NCBI GenBank assembly: GCA_015067565.1
Contig: SVMF01000014.1
Location: forward strand, 1 to 64,000
Origin: Oscillospiraceae bacterium
GTDB taxonomy: Bacteria; Bacillota; Clostridia; Oscillospirales; Oscillospiraceae
Direction: 5' to 3'
Length of the DNA stretch: 64,000 nt
In this document: positions 16,628-25,810 of the stretch, one piece after another
How positions within the stretch are numbered: the first letter of the stretch is position 1
Layout of the letters: each line of letters begins with the position of its first letter
The notes under the pieces: model-generated
Told to the model about the DNA's origin: nothing
Databases searched by the model: none
Seen by the model: only the letters and a program-made list of their open reading frames with translations
Program-made: the position numbers and the translations under genes

Positions 16628-18100
16628 TTATCGTTCGTAGAGAACCGTCAGGGCGCGAATGCGCTCTGCAAGGTCGCTCGTCAGCATCCCCTCACGCATT
16701 CTCCATGTCCAGTTCTGGGTGCTCACCGCACCGGGCTCGTTCATACGGGCCGAGCCATCCAACTCCAGATAATCCTGGATCTGTGCAATGAAGATATCGG
16801 CCACGCTCGCCATGCCAAGTCGCAGGATCGCCCACGGCAGCTTCTCATCGGCTTCCTCATAGACATATTTTTTGATATAGTCCACGGTCTCCTTGCTCTG
16901 TCCTTGCAGCCACTGCACCAGCGTTTCGTTGTCATGCGTGCCGGAGTAGCAGATGCAGTTATGTTCGAATCGATGCGGCAGGTAGTCGCTCGGTTCTCTG
17001 GGGTCAAATGCGAATTCCAAGATCTTCATGCCGGGGAAACCGGAATCCTTCTGCAGACGCACAACCTCGGGCGTCAGGAAACCAAGATCCTCCGCGATTA
17101 GACGCAGATTCGGGAACGCAGCTTTCAGGGTGTTGATAAAGTCATACGAGGGCCCCTGCTCCCAGTGGCCGTTTCTCGCCGTATCATCCGTGCTCGGCAC
17201 AAACCAATAGCTCTCCAAGCCACGGAAATGGTCAATGCGGATGACATCAAAGAGCTTCGAAGCGGCACAAATGCGTGCTCTCCACCAGCCGTAGCCGTCT
17301 TCCTTCATCTTCTTCCAGTCATACAGCGGGTTGCCCCAAAGCTGGCCGTCTGCGCAAAAGCTGTCAGGTGGACAGCCTGCCACACCGATCGGCGAGCCGT
17401 CATCATTGAGCTGGAACAGCTTGGGGTTTGCCCACACATCGCACGAATCGTACGGCACATAGATCGGGATATCGCCGATGATCTCAATCCCGAGCTCATG
17501 GACATAGTTGCGCAGTGCATTCCACTGACGATAGAAGAGGAACTGAACAAAAATGAAGAAGTTCATATCCTCGGCCAGGGTAGTTGCGTAGCTTGCAATC
17601 GCACCCGGGTGCCGCTGACGAATTTCCTGCGGCCATTGTGCCCAGCACTCCATGTTTCTGCTGCGCTTGAGCGCCATAAAGAGGGCATAGTCCTCAAGCC
17701 ATGGATTCTCATCGCGGAAACGGAGAATTTCCTCGGCATAGCGATCGCGGCCGCGCAAAAATGCCTTGTACAAAAGCTCATAGCGAACACCGAACTGGAA
17801 CCCGTAGTCCACGCGCTCGGCATTGGTCGGCCAAGAGATCTCTTCCAACTCCTCCTGCTCGAGAAGTCCGTCCTCGACAAGCAGATCCAGATCAATGAAA
17901 TAGGGGTTGCCGGCACACGTGCTGGGCGACTGGTAAGGACTGTCGCCGTAGCTGGTCGGGCCGATCGGCAGAATCTGCCAATAGTGCTGACCCGCCGCCC
18001 TCAGAAAGTCTGCAAAATCATACGCTGCCTTACCCAGAGTGCCGATGCCATAGGGAGAGGGCAAAGATGAGATGTGCAGCAGAATACCGCTTGCTCTCAT
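16628..18100 (-). CDS. malQ: 4-alpha-glucanotransferase (amylomaltase)
   Basis: 490 residues, the normal size for a GH77 enzyme. MalQ transfers alpha-1,4-glucan segments between maltodextrins, releasing glucose and making longer chains for phosphorolysis. Visible catalytic segments are the nucleophile in IRIDHFRG, the acid/base Glu in RLIAEDLGF, and the third Asp in YSGTHDNETL. The N-terminus with SSLPSPYGIGTLG is family typical. It is the last gene of a maltodextrin-type operon, 6 bp after the LacI regulator; an insertion sequence abuts its 3' end. Confidence 0.96.
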   Translation of the reverse strand: MRASGILLHISSLPSPYGIGTLGKAAYDFADFLRAAGQHYWQILPIGPTSYGDSPYQSPSTCAGNPYFIDLDLLVEDGLLEQEELEEISWPTNAERVDYGFQFGVRYELLYKAFLRGRDRYAEEILRFRDENPWLEDYALFMALKRSRNMECWAQWPQEIRQRHPGAIASYATTLAEDMNFFIFVQFLFYRQWNALRNYVHELGIEIIGDIPIYVPYDSCDVWANPKLFQLNDDGSPIGVAGCPPDSFCADGQLWGNPLYDWKKMKEDGYGWWRARICAASKLFDVIRIDHFRGLESYWFVPSTDDTARNGHWEQGPSYDFINTLKAAFPNLRLIAEDLGFLTPEVVRLQKDSGFPGMKILEFAFDPREPSDYLPHRFEHNCICYSGTHDNETLVQWLQGQSKETVDYIKKYVYEEADEKLPWAILRLGMASVADIFIAQIQDYLELDGSARMNEPGAVSTQNWTWRMREGMLTSDLAERIRALTVLYER

Positions 18101-18106
18101 GATAAA

Positions 18107-19114
18107 TCAATCCTTCCTTTTCACGCTGGCATTCATCGCCAGCTCAAAAGGCACTTTTTCGTGGCGAACATTTGCTTTTGCTTTCTGCTCGATGCTCTCG
18201 AGCAAAAGCGTCACGCCACGGTGTGCCAGCAGTTCCGCCTGCTGACGGATGGTCGTCAGCTTCGGATTATAAAACTCACCCATTTCGATGCCATCGTAGC
18301 CGAAGACGGAAAAGTCCTCCGGCACACGCAGGCCGCTGTCGTTGAGCGCACGAATCGCGCCGATCGCCATAACGTCTGACATGGCAAAAATCGCTGTCAA
18401 GTCGCCTCGCGAGATCAGCTTCTTCGCCGCGGCATAGCCGTCGGAGAAGGAGTACTTCGCCTGCACACAACAGCTGTCATCAAAGTGGACATCATGATCG
18501 GCATAGGCCAGACGGCAACCGTCGTAACGCATACGGCTCGGTCCGTAGCAACCAAGGTCGCCGCTTATGATTCCGATATTGCGGTGCCCCATCTCAAACA
18601 GATAAGACACAGCGCATCTTGCCGCCGAAAGGTCGTCGGTTGTAACCGACGACAGATTCGGAAAGTTCAGTGCCGAGGCATCTGCGGTGAGCAGGACACA
18701 CGGCAGAGAAATATGTTCAAAGCTTCTTTCAAACAGTCTTGCGTCGCCGCCGAGGAACAAGATTCCCAGCGGCTTTTTCTCCATTGTGAGCTGATATGCT
18801 CGCTGCACCGCATCGCCGGTCTCCTCGACATAGTCGACCATCAAGGGATAGCGCGTGGATGCCAGCTCACGCTGGATATGCTCGATCATATTTGCAAACA
18901 AGCCATTTGACGTGCCCGTAACCACTGCCAAGATACCGTCACCGTACTGCTGCTTCAGGTACTTTGCATTGGCATTGGGCTGAAAACCGCATTTTTCAAC
19001 ATATGCAAGAATGGTTTTCCGTGCTTTTTCGCTGACATTCGGCTGACCGTTGAGGACACGGGAGATAGTGCCCACAGAATAGCCCGTCTCCCGTGCCAGA
19101 TCCTTGATCGTCAT
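18107..19114 (-). CDS. LacI-family transcriptional regulator
   Basis: 335 residues. The N-terminal helix-turn-helix (residues 1-25, TIKDLARETGYSVGTISRVL) and hinge are followed by a periplasmic-binding-protein-like sensor domain. Its position between the maltodextrin permeases and malQ suggests it is a MalR-type regulator of this cluster, with maltose or maltodextrin as inducer; that is inference from context. It starts 3 bp after the upstream permease stop, within the operon it probably controls. Confidence 0.93.
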   Translation of the reverse strand: MTIKDLARETGYSVGTISRVLNGQPNVSEKARKTILAYVEKCGFQPNANAKYLKQQYGDGILAVVTGTSNGLFANMIEHIQRELASTRYPLMVDYVEETGDAVQRAYQLTMEKKPLGILFLGGDARLFERSFEHISLPCVLLTADASALNFPNLSSVTTDDLSAARCAVSYLFEMGHRNIGIISGDLGCYGPSRMRYDGCRLAYADHDVHFDDSCCVQAKYSFSDGYAAAKKLISRGDLTAIFAMSDVMAIGAIRALNDSGLRVPEDFSVFGYDGIEMGEFYNPKLTTIRQQAELLAHRGVTLLLESIEQKAKANVRHEKVPFELAMNASVKRKD

Positions 19115-19117
19115 TGC

Positions 19118-19984
19118 TTAACCCTTGACCGCGCCTGCTGCAACACCCTTGATGATATGCTTCTGGCAGAAGAGGTAAACAATAATGATTGGCAGGATAC
19201 TGAACATCATAACCGCCATGGTCGCCCCGAGGTCGACCGTGCCGTAACTACCCTGCAGGTACTGCACATGGATGGGAATGGTCTTATATTCGTTGATATC
19301 CAGAACCAGATACGGCAACAGATAGTCATTCCAAACCCACATAACCTCCAGAATACCGACAGAGATCAGCGTCGGCTTGAGCATCGGCAGAACCACCGAG
19401 AAGAAGGTGCGCAGCGGGCCGCAGCCGTCGATGGCAGCTGCCTCCTCGATCTCGAGCGGCAAGCTCTTGACAAAGCCGCTGAACATGAAGATCGCCAAGC
19501 CCGCACCGAAGCCGAGGTAAATGATCGGAATCGTCCACGGTGTATTGAGGGACAGATCGTTTGCGACCGTGACCAGAGGATACATGACCATCTGGAACGG
19601 AACAATCATGGAAAATACACAGGCGTAGTAGAAGATCTTGGAGAATTTTCCGCCGACACGGGAAATATACCATGCCGCCATAGAAGTACAAAGAAGGATC
19701 AGCGCAACCGATACGACCGTGATCAGAAGGCTGTAGCCTAAAGACTTCAGGAACGGATAGTTACCGAAAGTCATGCCCTTGACATAGTTGTCCATGCCCA
19801 TGAAGGTCTGCTTCGTTGGCAGGGCGAAGGTGTCGGTATTGATCGAGCCGTTCTCCTTGAAGGAGTTGATCAGGACCAGGATAATCGGCAGAATGTAGAT
19901 GACGCAGACAATGCCAAATAGGATCGAGATGATCGTGCCGCCAATATCCGGCTTCTTCTTACGCAAAGTATTGGAATGATTCAT
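19118..19984 (-). CDS. Carbohydrate ABC transporter permease, MalG type
   Basis: 288 residues with six predicted membrane helices. The EAA loop, EIEEAAAIDGCGPLRTFFSVVLPML (shown here only as EIEEAAAIDGCG), is the contact site for the ATPase. Overlap with the upstream permease is 4 bp (ATGA). No ATPase gene is in the cluster, so a shared MsmK-type ATPase elsewhere is likely. The neighbours malQ and LacI point to maltodextrins as substrate. Confidence 0.93.
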   Translation of the reverse strand: MNHSNTLRKKKPDIGGTIISILFGIVCVIYILPIILVLINSFKENGSINTDTFALPTKQTFMGMDNYVKGMTFGNYPFLKSLGYSLLITVVSVALILLCTSMAAWYISRVGGKFSKIFYYACVFSMIVPFQMVMYPLVTVANDLSLNTPWTIPIIYLGFGAGLAIFMFSGFVKSLPLEIEEAAAIDGCGPLRTFFSVVLPMLKPTLISVGILEVMWVWNDYLLPYLVLDINEYKTIPIHVQYLQGSYGTVDLGATMAVMMFSILPIIIVYLFCQKHIIKGVAAGAVKG

Positions 19985-20901
19985 TGCTGCACCTCCTTTT
20001 TCCTTGTTGCGACAAGCTGCAATACAGCCAGCGTACCGACCAGGAGGAAGAACAGAACTGCCTCAGCCTGCGCCGTGCCCTTCCAACGGTTGTTGATAGA
20101 GTTCGTGTTGAAGATATGCAGTGCCAGCATTTCGGTCTTAAGGATCTGGTTCGTTCCCTCATAGACCATGGGAGAACCGCCGGTCAGGGCAAGGTTCTGG
20201 TCAAAAAGCTTAAAGGAATTGGTCAGGGTCAGGAACGTACAGATCGTGATCGAAGGCATGACATTGGGAATGGTGACCTTCCAAAGAGTCTGCCAACGGC
20301 TTGCACCGTCGATCTTGGCAGCCTCCATCATGTCCTCCGGAACCGCCTGCAGACCGGCAATGTATATGATCATCATGTAACCGATCTGCTGCCAGGCAAC
20401 CAGGATCACAAGGCCCCAGAAGCCGTAGGTGCTGTTTGTGAGCATAGGCTCCCAATCCAAGCTTGTCAGAACCGCATCAAAAATCAACTTCCAAATATAG
20501 CCCAGAACGATGCCGCCGATGAGGTTAGGCATGAAGAACACCGTACGGAAAATATTGGATCCCTTGAGCTTCTGCGTCAGTGCGTAGGCCAGTGCAAAAG
20601 CCAACACATTGATCAGAACGATCGACACGATCGCATACAGGGAGGTAAAACCGAAGGCATTTAAGAACCCCTTGTCATTGAATGCCTTCTCATAATTTTC
20701 AAAACCGCTCCACTCGAAGTCGACCGGAGAGGTGAATGTGCAAAATGAACGGTAAAGACCCATCAAAAACGGGTAACCGAAGCCGATGCAAAATGCAACC
20801 AGCGCCGGGAGAATAAAAACGGGGAAGCATCGCTGGATCGGTCTGCGTAGCAGCCGACTGTTCAGCGACGAAGGATCATACTTTTTCGCTCTCTTTTTCA
20901 T
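19981..20901 (-). CDS. Carbohydrate ABC transporter permease, MalF type
   Basis: 306 residues, about six helices, with an EAA loop at EDMMEAAKIDGASRWQTLWK. The ATG at 20901 (followed by a Lys/Arg-rich N-terminus) is chosen because AAGGA lies nine bases upstream; an ATG two codons earlier has poorer spacing. It pairs with the downstream MalG-type permease. A strong hairpin (21041-21063) separates it from the solute-binding protein gene. Confidence 0.92.
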   Translation of the reverse strand: MKKRAKKYDPSSLNSRLLRRPIQRCFPVFILPALVAFCIGFGYPFLMGLYRSFCTFTSPVDFEWSGFENYEKAFNDKGFLNAFGFTSLYAIVSIVLINVLAFALAYALTQKLKGSNIFRTVFFMPNLIGGIVLGYIWKLIFDAVLTSLDWEPMLTNSTYGFWGLVILVAWQQIGYMMIIYIAGLQAVPEDMMEAAKIDGASRWQTLWKVTIPNVMPSITICTFLTLTNSFKLFDQNLALTGGSPMVYEGTNQILKTEMLALHIFNTNSINNRWKGTAQAEAVLFFLLVGTLAVLQLVATRKKEVQQ

Positions 20902-21040
20902 AAACATCAGTCCTTTGCTCGCTATGTAATTTCAGATAGCAGCCAGATTTTCGCATACGACAGGAACCATAGATTTCCACATGGTTCCATTCCAAAGTTT
21001 TCCGCCGAGGAGGAAGGGTTTGCGTTGCACTTTCTAAAAA

Positions 21041-21063
21041 GGGCGGGCGATAAACGCCCGCCC
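21041..21063 (-). terminator. Partial terminator between binding protein and permeases
   Basis: On the minus strand GGGCGGGCG and CGCCCGCCC form a 9-bp GC-only stem with a 5-base loop, followed by TTTTT. Such hairpins after the binding-protein gene usually lower expression of the downstream permeases. A second inverted repeat (20963-20988, GGAACCAT with ATGGTTCC) lies between it and the permease start. Confidence 0.85.
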
Positions 21064-21095
21064 GAATAGGTTTCAGTCAGATTTCTTTGGCTCAA

Positions 21096-22097
21096 TTAGC
21101 CGCCGTTCTGGATGGCCCACTGAGTCTCCCAGCCGTTGACGAATGCGGTCTCAACAGCGGTCCACTCTGCGTTGCCTGCGGAGTAAGCGATCAGAGCGTC
21201 AACAACACCCTGTCTCCATGCGTCAACATTGGGAGTGTAGTTGAATGCCCAAGTAACAGTGTACTTGCCTTCTGCCATCAGAGCATTTGCATCGTTGAAG
21301 AAAACATTGGTGGATTCCTTGGCGTTCTTGAAGGGGATCGGGCCAAACTGCTCTGCCATCATGGTGGTGCCAGCATCGGAAGTAACAACCCAGTGCAGGA
21401 ACTCCAGAGTAGCTTCCTGGTCAGCCTTGGAAGCCTTTGCATTGACTGCCCAGCAGTTCTCGGTGCCGCAGCACAGGCCTGCCTCTGCTTCGCCGTCAGC
21501 GCCGCAGTAGATGGGGATCATGGTCAGGTCGGTGAGGCCAGCCTCGGTCAGACCTGCATACTCCCAAGTGCCCTGCTGATGGAACACTGCCTTCTTCTCA
21601 ACGAACTCAGCCTTGGACTGGTCGCCGGTAGCGGTTGCCAGGGTGGAAGGCTCAACGACGGAGTTGTTGATGTACAGGTCCCAAATGTTCTTGTAGCAAT
21701 CCAGAGCTTCGCCGGTGATGGTAGCGGAGTCTGCATTGACGCCTTCATAGTACAGAGGCATATTTGCCAGGTGGCCGGAGAATCTCCAGGAAGAGGAGGC
21801 ATCCAGACCTGCAGAGGTGAATGCTGCGAAGCCCAGCTCGTCCTTGCGAGCAGTGATGTCCTCAGCAACAGCCTTCAGGGAAGCGAAATCGGTGATATCA
21901 GCAACGGTGTAACCAGCCTGAGCAAGCAGCTCGTTGTTGACGATGATGCCGAATGCCTCGTAGCAGTAGCCAGCACAGTAGGTCTTGCCGTCTTCGCCCT
22001 TGAGGTTGAAGTCTTCGGTGGTCATCTCGTTGAGGAAGTCAGTGCCGTCAAGAGCGAGGCAGTAGTCCTTCCAGGTCTCCACACTGCCGCACCGCAA
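21096..22097 (-). pseudogene. Sugar-binding protein of the ABC transporter, 5' deleted
   Basis: About 330 residues remain, covering the central and C-terminal lobes of a MalE-like extracellular solute-binding protein (for example GYCYEAFGIIVNNELL and VFHQQGTWEYAG). The signal peptide, lipobox Cys and roughly the first 100 mature residues are missing. Upstream, an intact promoter and a perfect GGAGG (near 22120) are followed by AATAACTTT and then directly by internal coding sequence beginning with a CCGCA/TGCGG inverted repeat. No start codon lies at the right distance; a TTG is 18 bases away. The frame is otherwise open to the end. The likely explanation is a recent deletion, or an assembly collapse. 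Confidence 0.8.
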
Positions 22098-22176
22098 GTC
22101 CTGCGGAAAGTTATTCCTCCTTTTCCGGCAGCACGCAGCTATTTTGTGGAGTAGCTGCGCTTACCTTAGTGTTTAT

Positions 22177-22206
22177 ATCATAACATGAAACATTTCCAAT
22201 TTTCAA
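22177..22206 (-). promoter_or_regulatory. Promoter of the maltodextrin ABC operon
   Basis: Minus strand TTGAAA (22201-22206) and TATGAT (22177-22182) with an 18-bp spacer, upstream of the intact ribosome binding site of the deleted binding-protein gene. A small GAAATGTTTC inverted repeat overlaps the spacer and may be part of the LacI-type operator. Confidence 0.75.
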
Positions 22207-22249
22207 CCAACGATCTCACGATTTTTAACTCTCTTTTTTGTACAAATCG

Positions 22250-22293
22250 CACAAAGCTGTCACCACATCATCAAACGTGGCGACAGCTTTGTG
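22250..22293. terminator. Hairpin between the DHHW gene and the ABC operon promoter
   Basis: CACAAAGCTGTC (22250-22261) pairs with GACAGCTTTGTG (22282-22293), with an inner CCAC/GTGG stem. It immediately follows the stop codon of the DHHW gene. T-runs on either side are weak, so its efficiency as a terminator is uncertain. Confidence 0.6.
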
Positions 22294-23541
22294 TTATTTC
22301 AAATACAATCTGTCGAATTGGTCGGACAAGTCCTGATACATAAACAAGACCATATCATATTCATTTTCATCAATTAGAGACAGCACACTGCTGTTGTAGT
22401 GATCCAGCTGTTCTTTTCGTAGGTCAATTACATCTATGCGCTTTATGGCTTGCGACAAATACGGCACAACCACATTAGCAAACGAATCCTTGATAATCAA
22501 AATCTTATGATCGTCGTCAATGCTTTCATTTTCAATTCTAACATATGCACTGTTCGCATAAATGTATGCGCCATAGGCATTGACCGGCCACTTTGTCTTG
22601 TCGTCAAGTCGTTTGTGGTCGATAAGTACATCAAAGCTCCCTCTCAGACTAATCCCTTTTGTGGGTATTTCGATCGTATAGACACCCTCATCCTTGGGAA
22701 TAAAAACATCAAAGTCCTCGGCTTCGGTAAACGATAGTGTTGCATTGATTCCCACACTTCCACAAAGCGCAGAAGGGTAGTGATCAATCGTATATTTCGA
22801 TTTTTCAAACACTTGTGTATCGATTGCATAGCCATGCCACATGTTTAGATATTCTGAGACACTTTTCGCCGCATCAATGCCGCACTCCCCTTTCCAGTGA
22901 TGATCTGTTTTGTAGTACATGGCAGCTTTGTATTTATCATCCTTTATTATTTCGTCTGATAAGACCAGTAAGGGAATCCTTTTCTCAGCAAAGAGCTTAT
23001 GCATATATTGGTATCTCGTCGCATCTACCGTATCTTTGAACCCAAACGGAAATTCATCTTTCAGTATACGTTTCTTTTTAGGACATTCTACATATAAGAA
23101 TTCAACTCCACGATCTTCTAAGGCTTTGACAAAGGTATCAATATATATGACCTGCTCCTCGATGATCTCTTTTTGATCATCGTCATTTTCGCTCAAAAAC
23201 ACAAGGTTTCCGCTTTCCAGCTTTATGAATGCCGTACCCGGTATATAGGACATTCCAGCCGTTTTGCAAATTTTTGCGTTGAGATTTAGCAAAAAATCCT
23301 TCGATGATAAATCGTTAAACTTCGACATCGCATTCGTAGCACGGCGATAGGTATCCGGAACGCTGTGAGAAGAGGATTCCGTCGTCTGTTCTGTTTGTGC
23401 TTTCTCATTTTCCATCGTTTCTCTAAGCGCATAAAACTCTTCAGTATACTCATCCGTTTCCGGCTGGGTCTGTGGGCGTTCAAAGAACTTATGAATGATT
23501 CCGGAACAATAGTCGATCGATGTAGCAAAAATAAAACTCAA
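22294..23541 (-). CDS. DHHW-family SGNH-like protein with disrupted 5' end
   Basis: About 415 residues. The segment YYKTDHHWKGECGIDAAKSV contains the DHHW motif that names this family, and LIIKDSFANVVVPYL is its second conserved block. Relatives (AlgX/AlgJ-like) are membrane-anchored and associated with exopolysaccharide acylation or export. The expected N-terminal membrane anchor is missing. The only usable start is a TTG at 23541, eight bases from a 67-bp palindromic element, and the upstream frame meets a stop inside that element. The gene is AT-richer than its neighbours, suggesting acquisition. It is probably 5'-truncated and may be non-functional. Confidence 0.6.
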   Translation of the reverse strand: MSFIFATSIDYCSGIIHKFFERPQTQPETDEYTEEFYALRETMENEKAQTEQTTESSSHSVPDTYRRATNAMSKFNDLSSKDFLLNLNAKICKTAGMSYIPGTAFIKLESGNLVFLSENDDDQKEIIEEQVIYIDTFVKALEDRGVEFLYVECPKKKRILKDEFPFGFKDTVDATRYQYMHKLFAEKRIPLLVLSDEIIKDDKYKAAMYYKTDHHWKGECGIDAAKSVSEYLNMWHGYAIDTQVFEKSKYTIDHYPSALCGSVGINATLSFTEAEDFDVFIPKDEGVYTIEIPTKGISLRGSFDVLIDHKRLDDKTKWPVNAYGAYIYANSAYVRIENESIDDDHKILIIKDSFANVVVPYLSQAIKRIDVIDLRKEQLDHYNSSVLSLIDENEYDMVLFMYQDLSDQFDRLYLK

Positions 23542-23548
23542 AAATAGC

Positions 23549-23615
23549 TGAACTGCACCCCATTTCTTAGTACAAGTATTATATCATACTTGTCTAACAA
23601 ATGGGGTGCAGTTCA
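23549..23615. mobile_element. 67-bp palindromic element with IS3/IS150-like ends (MITE-like)
   Basis: The two ends read TGAACTGCACCCCATTT on each strand, followed by CTTAGTACAAGTA and GTTAGACAAGTA respectively, so the whole element can fold back on itself. The TGAACTGCACCCC...TTAGAC pattern resembles the termini of IS150-group IS3 elements. It carries no gene. It lies at the broken 5' end of the DHHW gene. Confidence 0.6.
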
Positions 23616-23715
23616 TTGCCCTCGGGAGTTATAATTCAGTAATTTTTTACAGTTCCTCTCGAACTGTCGCAGAACTTTTTCTTAAGACTCCGCACTCAAG
23701 CAATCGATCATGAGA

Positions 23716-25728
23716 TCAAGCCTGCTTGTAGATGTAGAACTGATAGGAAGAAGTGCTTGCCGTGGAGCTGCAACGGAAGCGCGGGCAACCATTGGAGCCA
23801 GTGCCGGACAGATCGTCACGAAGACCAAGGTAACGAGAACTGTAAGAGAGCTTGAAGTAGCCGCTCGTGTACGTAACCTTCCAAGAAGTTGCCGTACCGG
23901 AGCCGTAGTACAGCGAATTGCTGCTTGCACGCAGGACGCTGCTGCTACCATTACTGAGCTTCCAGCCACTTGCCGAGCCGCTGCCAGTCCACACGAGAGT
24001 GCTCGATGGGTCGCAGGTAAGGGCTGTGGGGACAGAGGACCAGTTCTGGCCGGTTGCAAGAACATACGAAGTATTGGTGGCTTGACGGGTGAGGATGTAG
24101 TAGCTGTAGCTTCCCTTATAAGCGCCGCCGGCCTTAACGAGCAGGATATACTTGCCACTGCCGATAGCAGAAGTGCTGGTAATCTTGTTGAAGGTCGTGG
24201 ACGAAGAGGAGGTGCTACCAGAGCCGGTGGAACCGCTATTCGAACCAGTATTTCCAGAGTTGGAACCGGTGTTACCAGAGTCAGAACCAGTGGAAGAGCC
24301 GCTTCCATTCAGCTTATACAGATAAATTGCATTGTAGGAGCTGTAAGCAGAGGACTTGAAGTAACGGAAACGCATCTGGCCGCTGGTTGCATTGAAGCGG
24401 AGGTAAGCGCCACCGGTACCCTTAATATTCACGGTACCATTGGAGTTGAAGGAAATGGTGTTGTTGTAGGAAGTCGTGGAGCTGGAGTTCATGCCGTTGG
24501 CATTGCTGCTACGGCCAATGTACTTGCCGGAAGCTGCCTTGATGGTGTAGTAAGAGCCGGACTTGGTCAGCGTGAAGGCATACTTGCTGTTTGCAAGGAT
24601 GTTACTGCCAGAGGTGTTTGCAGTGACGTAATTGTTTGCTGCGTCGAGCGTGCTGAGGCTTGCGTTGAAGACCTTGCCGCCGCTGACGATGACATACGTA
24701 CCACCGCTGGTCAGGCCGGACGTGGAGGTCACCAGAGTGTAGGTGCCGCCGGTGCCGGATGTGGTGGTAGTGGTAGAACCAGTAGATCCGCTGTTAGAGC
24801 CGGTATTGCCACTATTGGAGCCGGTGTTTCCGGAGTTGGAGCCTGAGTTGGAAGAGCTGCTGCTCGTGCCGCCGGACGGAGTAGTCATGCCGGAGGGGAT
24901 GGAGCTGCCCAGAACGACCCAGCCGAGTTCGGGATAGTCGATGAAGGGATTGCGGTTGCCCTGGATGGACTGAACTGCATCATTACGGCTCATTTCGAAG
25001 GTGTCTACCGGGTCATTCTTGCACCAGGTCAAAAGCGTGGAAGCACTGGAGAAGACCTTGGTGACAGAGCTCATGGAAGAAGCCTTGACATAGTCATACA
25101 GAACAACGCGAGCACAGTCGCCCTTGACATTGTCCAGCGGCTCAAAAATGTCGCTCTTATAGTAACCGCAGACCAAGCTGCCGTTCTTAGAAGAAGTCTT
25201 GAAGGTGGTGTAGCCGCTGGCAACCTCGCCGTACTTGTGGTTGCCACGGGAGGAGTTGGCGGTCGGATCCGTCGGGCGCATTGCATGGAGGTCACCCTCA
25301 ACAGCATTACCACCCAAGGACTGCGGCCACATATGCTCACGGTTCCAGGACTTGCCGGAATCCCAAGTGCTGGTAGTCGAGCCGCTGGAATAGAACAGCA
25401 TCAGCTTGGAGGTGCTGCCCTGATAAGCGTCAGAATACTTCATGTAGGTACGAAGGCCGTTGTAGCCGACGGTGCTGCCACTGCTGATCTTGGTGCGAAG
25501 GGTCGTACGCAGGGTGCTGGCTGCCTTGGTCTTCAGCGTGGAGTAAGCATAAGAGCCGCTCCAGTAGGACTTTGCATTGGAAGACAGAGAGGTACATACA
25601 GTGCCGCGCTTACCGGAATTGTAGGTATAGCTGGCAGCGCTTGTCGTCGTGGCCATCACCGCAAAAAAGCTTGCGATCATGACAATAACGAGCAAAAGGG
25701 ACATCATGCGTTTCGTAAATTTCTTCAT
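23716..25728 (-). CDS. Secreted endonuclease I-family nuclease with two C-terminal beta-modules
   Basis: 670 residues. Signal peptide about 1-31. The endonuclease I core spans about 45-270, with WNREHMWPQS (128-137), GDLHAMRPTD (145-154) and SRGNHKYG (160-167), the metal and catalytic motifs of this family. Ser/Gly/Asn/Thr linkers with repeated NSGNTGS units then separate two beta-trefoil-like modules, the first ending in AIYLYKLNG. ATG 25728 has GGAG eight bases upstream. The enzyme should degrade extracellular DNA or RNA. The modules resemble those of the SLH/PHP protein at 7.9-14.6 kb. Confidence 0.9.
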   Translation of the reverse strand: MKKFTKRMMSLLLVIVMIASFFAVMATTTSAASYTYNSGKRGTVCTSLSSNAKSYWSGSYAYSTLKTKAASTLRTTLRTKISSGSTVGYNGLRTYMKYSDAYQGSTSKLMLFYSSGSTTSTWDSGKSWNREHMWPQSLGGNAVEGDLHAMRPTDPTANSSRGNHKYGEVASGYTTFKTSSKNGSLVCGYYKSDIFEPLDNVKGDCARVVLYDYVKASSMSSVTKVFSSASTLLTWCKNDPVDTFEMSRNDAVQSIQGNRNPFIDYPELGWVVLGSSIPSGMTTPSGGTSSSSSNSGSNSGNTGSNSGNTGSNSGSTGSTTTTTSGTGGTYTLVTSTSGLTSGGTYVIVSGGKVFNASLSTLDAANNYVTANTSGSNILANSKYAFTLTKSGSYYTIKAASGKYIGRSSNANGMNSSSTTSYNNTISFNSNGTVNIKGTGGAYLRFNATSGQMRFRYFKSSAYSSYNAIYLYKLNGSGSSTGSDSGNTGSNSGNTGSNSGSTGSGSTSSSSTTFNKITSTSAIGSGKYILLVKAGGAYKGSYSYYILTRQATNTSYVLATGQNWSSVPTALTCDPSSTLVWTGSGSASGWKLSNGSSSVLRASSNSLYYGSGTATSWKVTYTSGYFKLSYSSRYLGLRDDLSGTGSNGCPRFRCSSTASTSSYQFYIYKQA

Positions 25729-25781
25729 GACTTCAACTCCAATTTTAGGCAAAATTTTGGTAGTTTTTTACTTGCATACAT

Positions 25782-25810
25782 ATTTTAGCACACGGGCAAC
25801 GAAAACACAA
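25782..25810 (-). promoter_or_regulatory. Promoter of the secreted nuclease gene
   Basis: Minus strand TTGTGT (25805-25810), 17 bp, TAAAAT (25782-25787), about 55 bp before the ATG. Confidence 0.55.

Noticed and set aside
21087-22154. A 355-codon open frame on the plus strand
   Set aside because: Antisense to the solute-binding protein remnant; the minus strand has clear family motifs.
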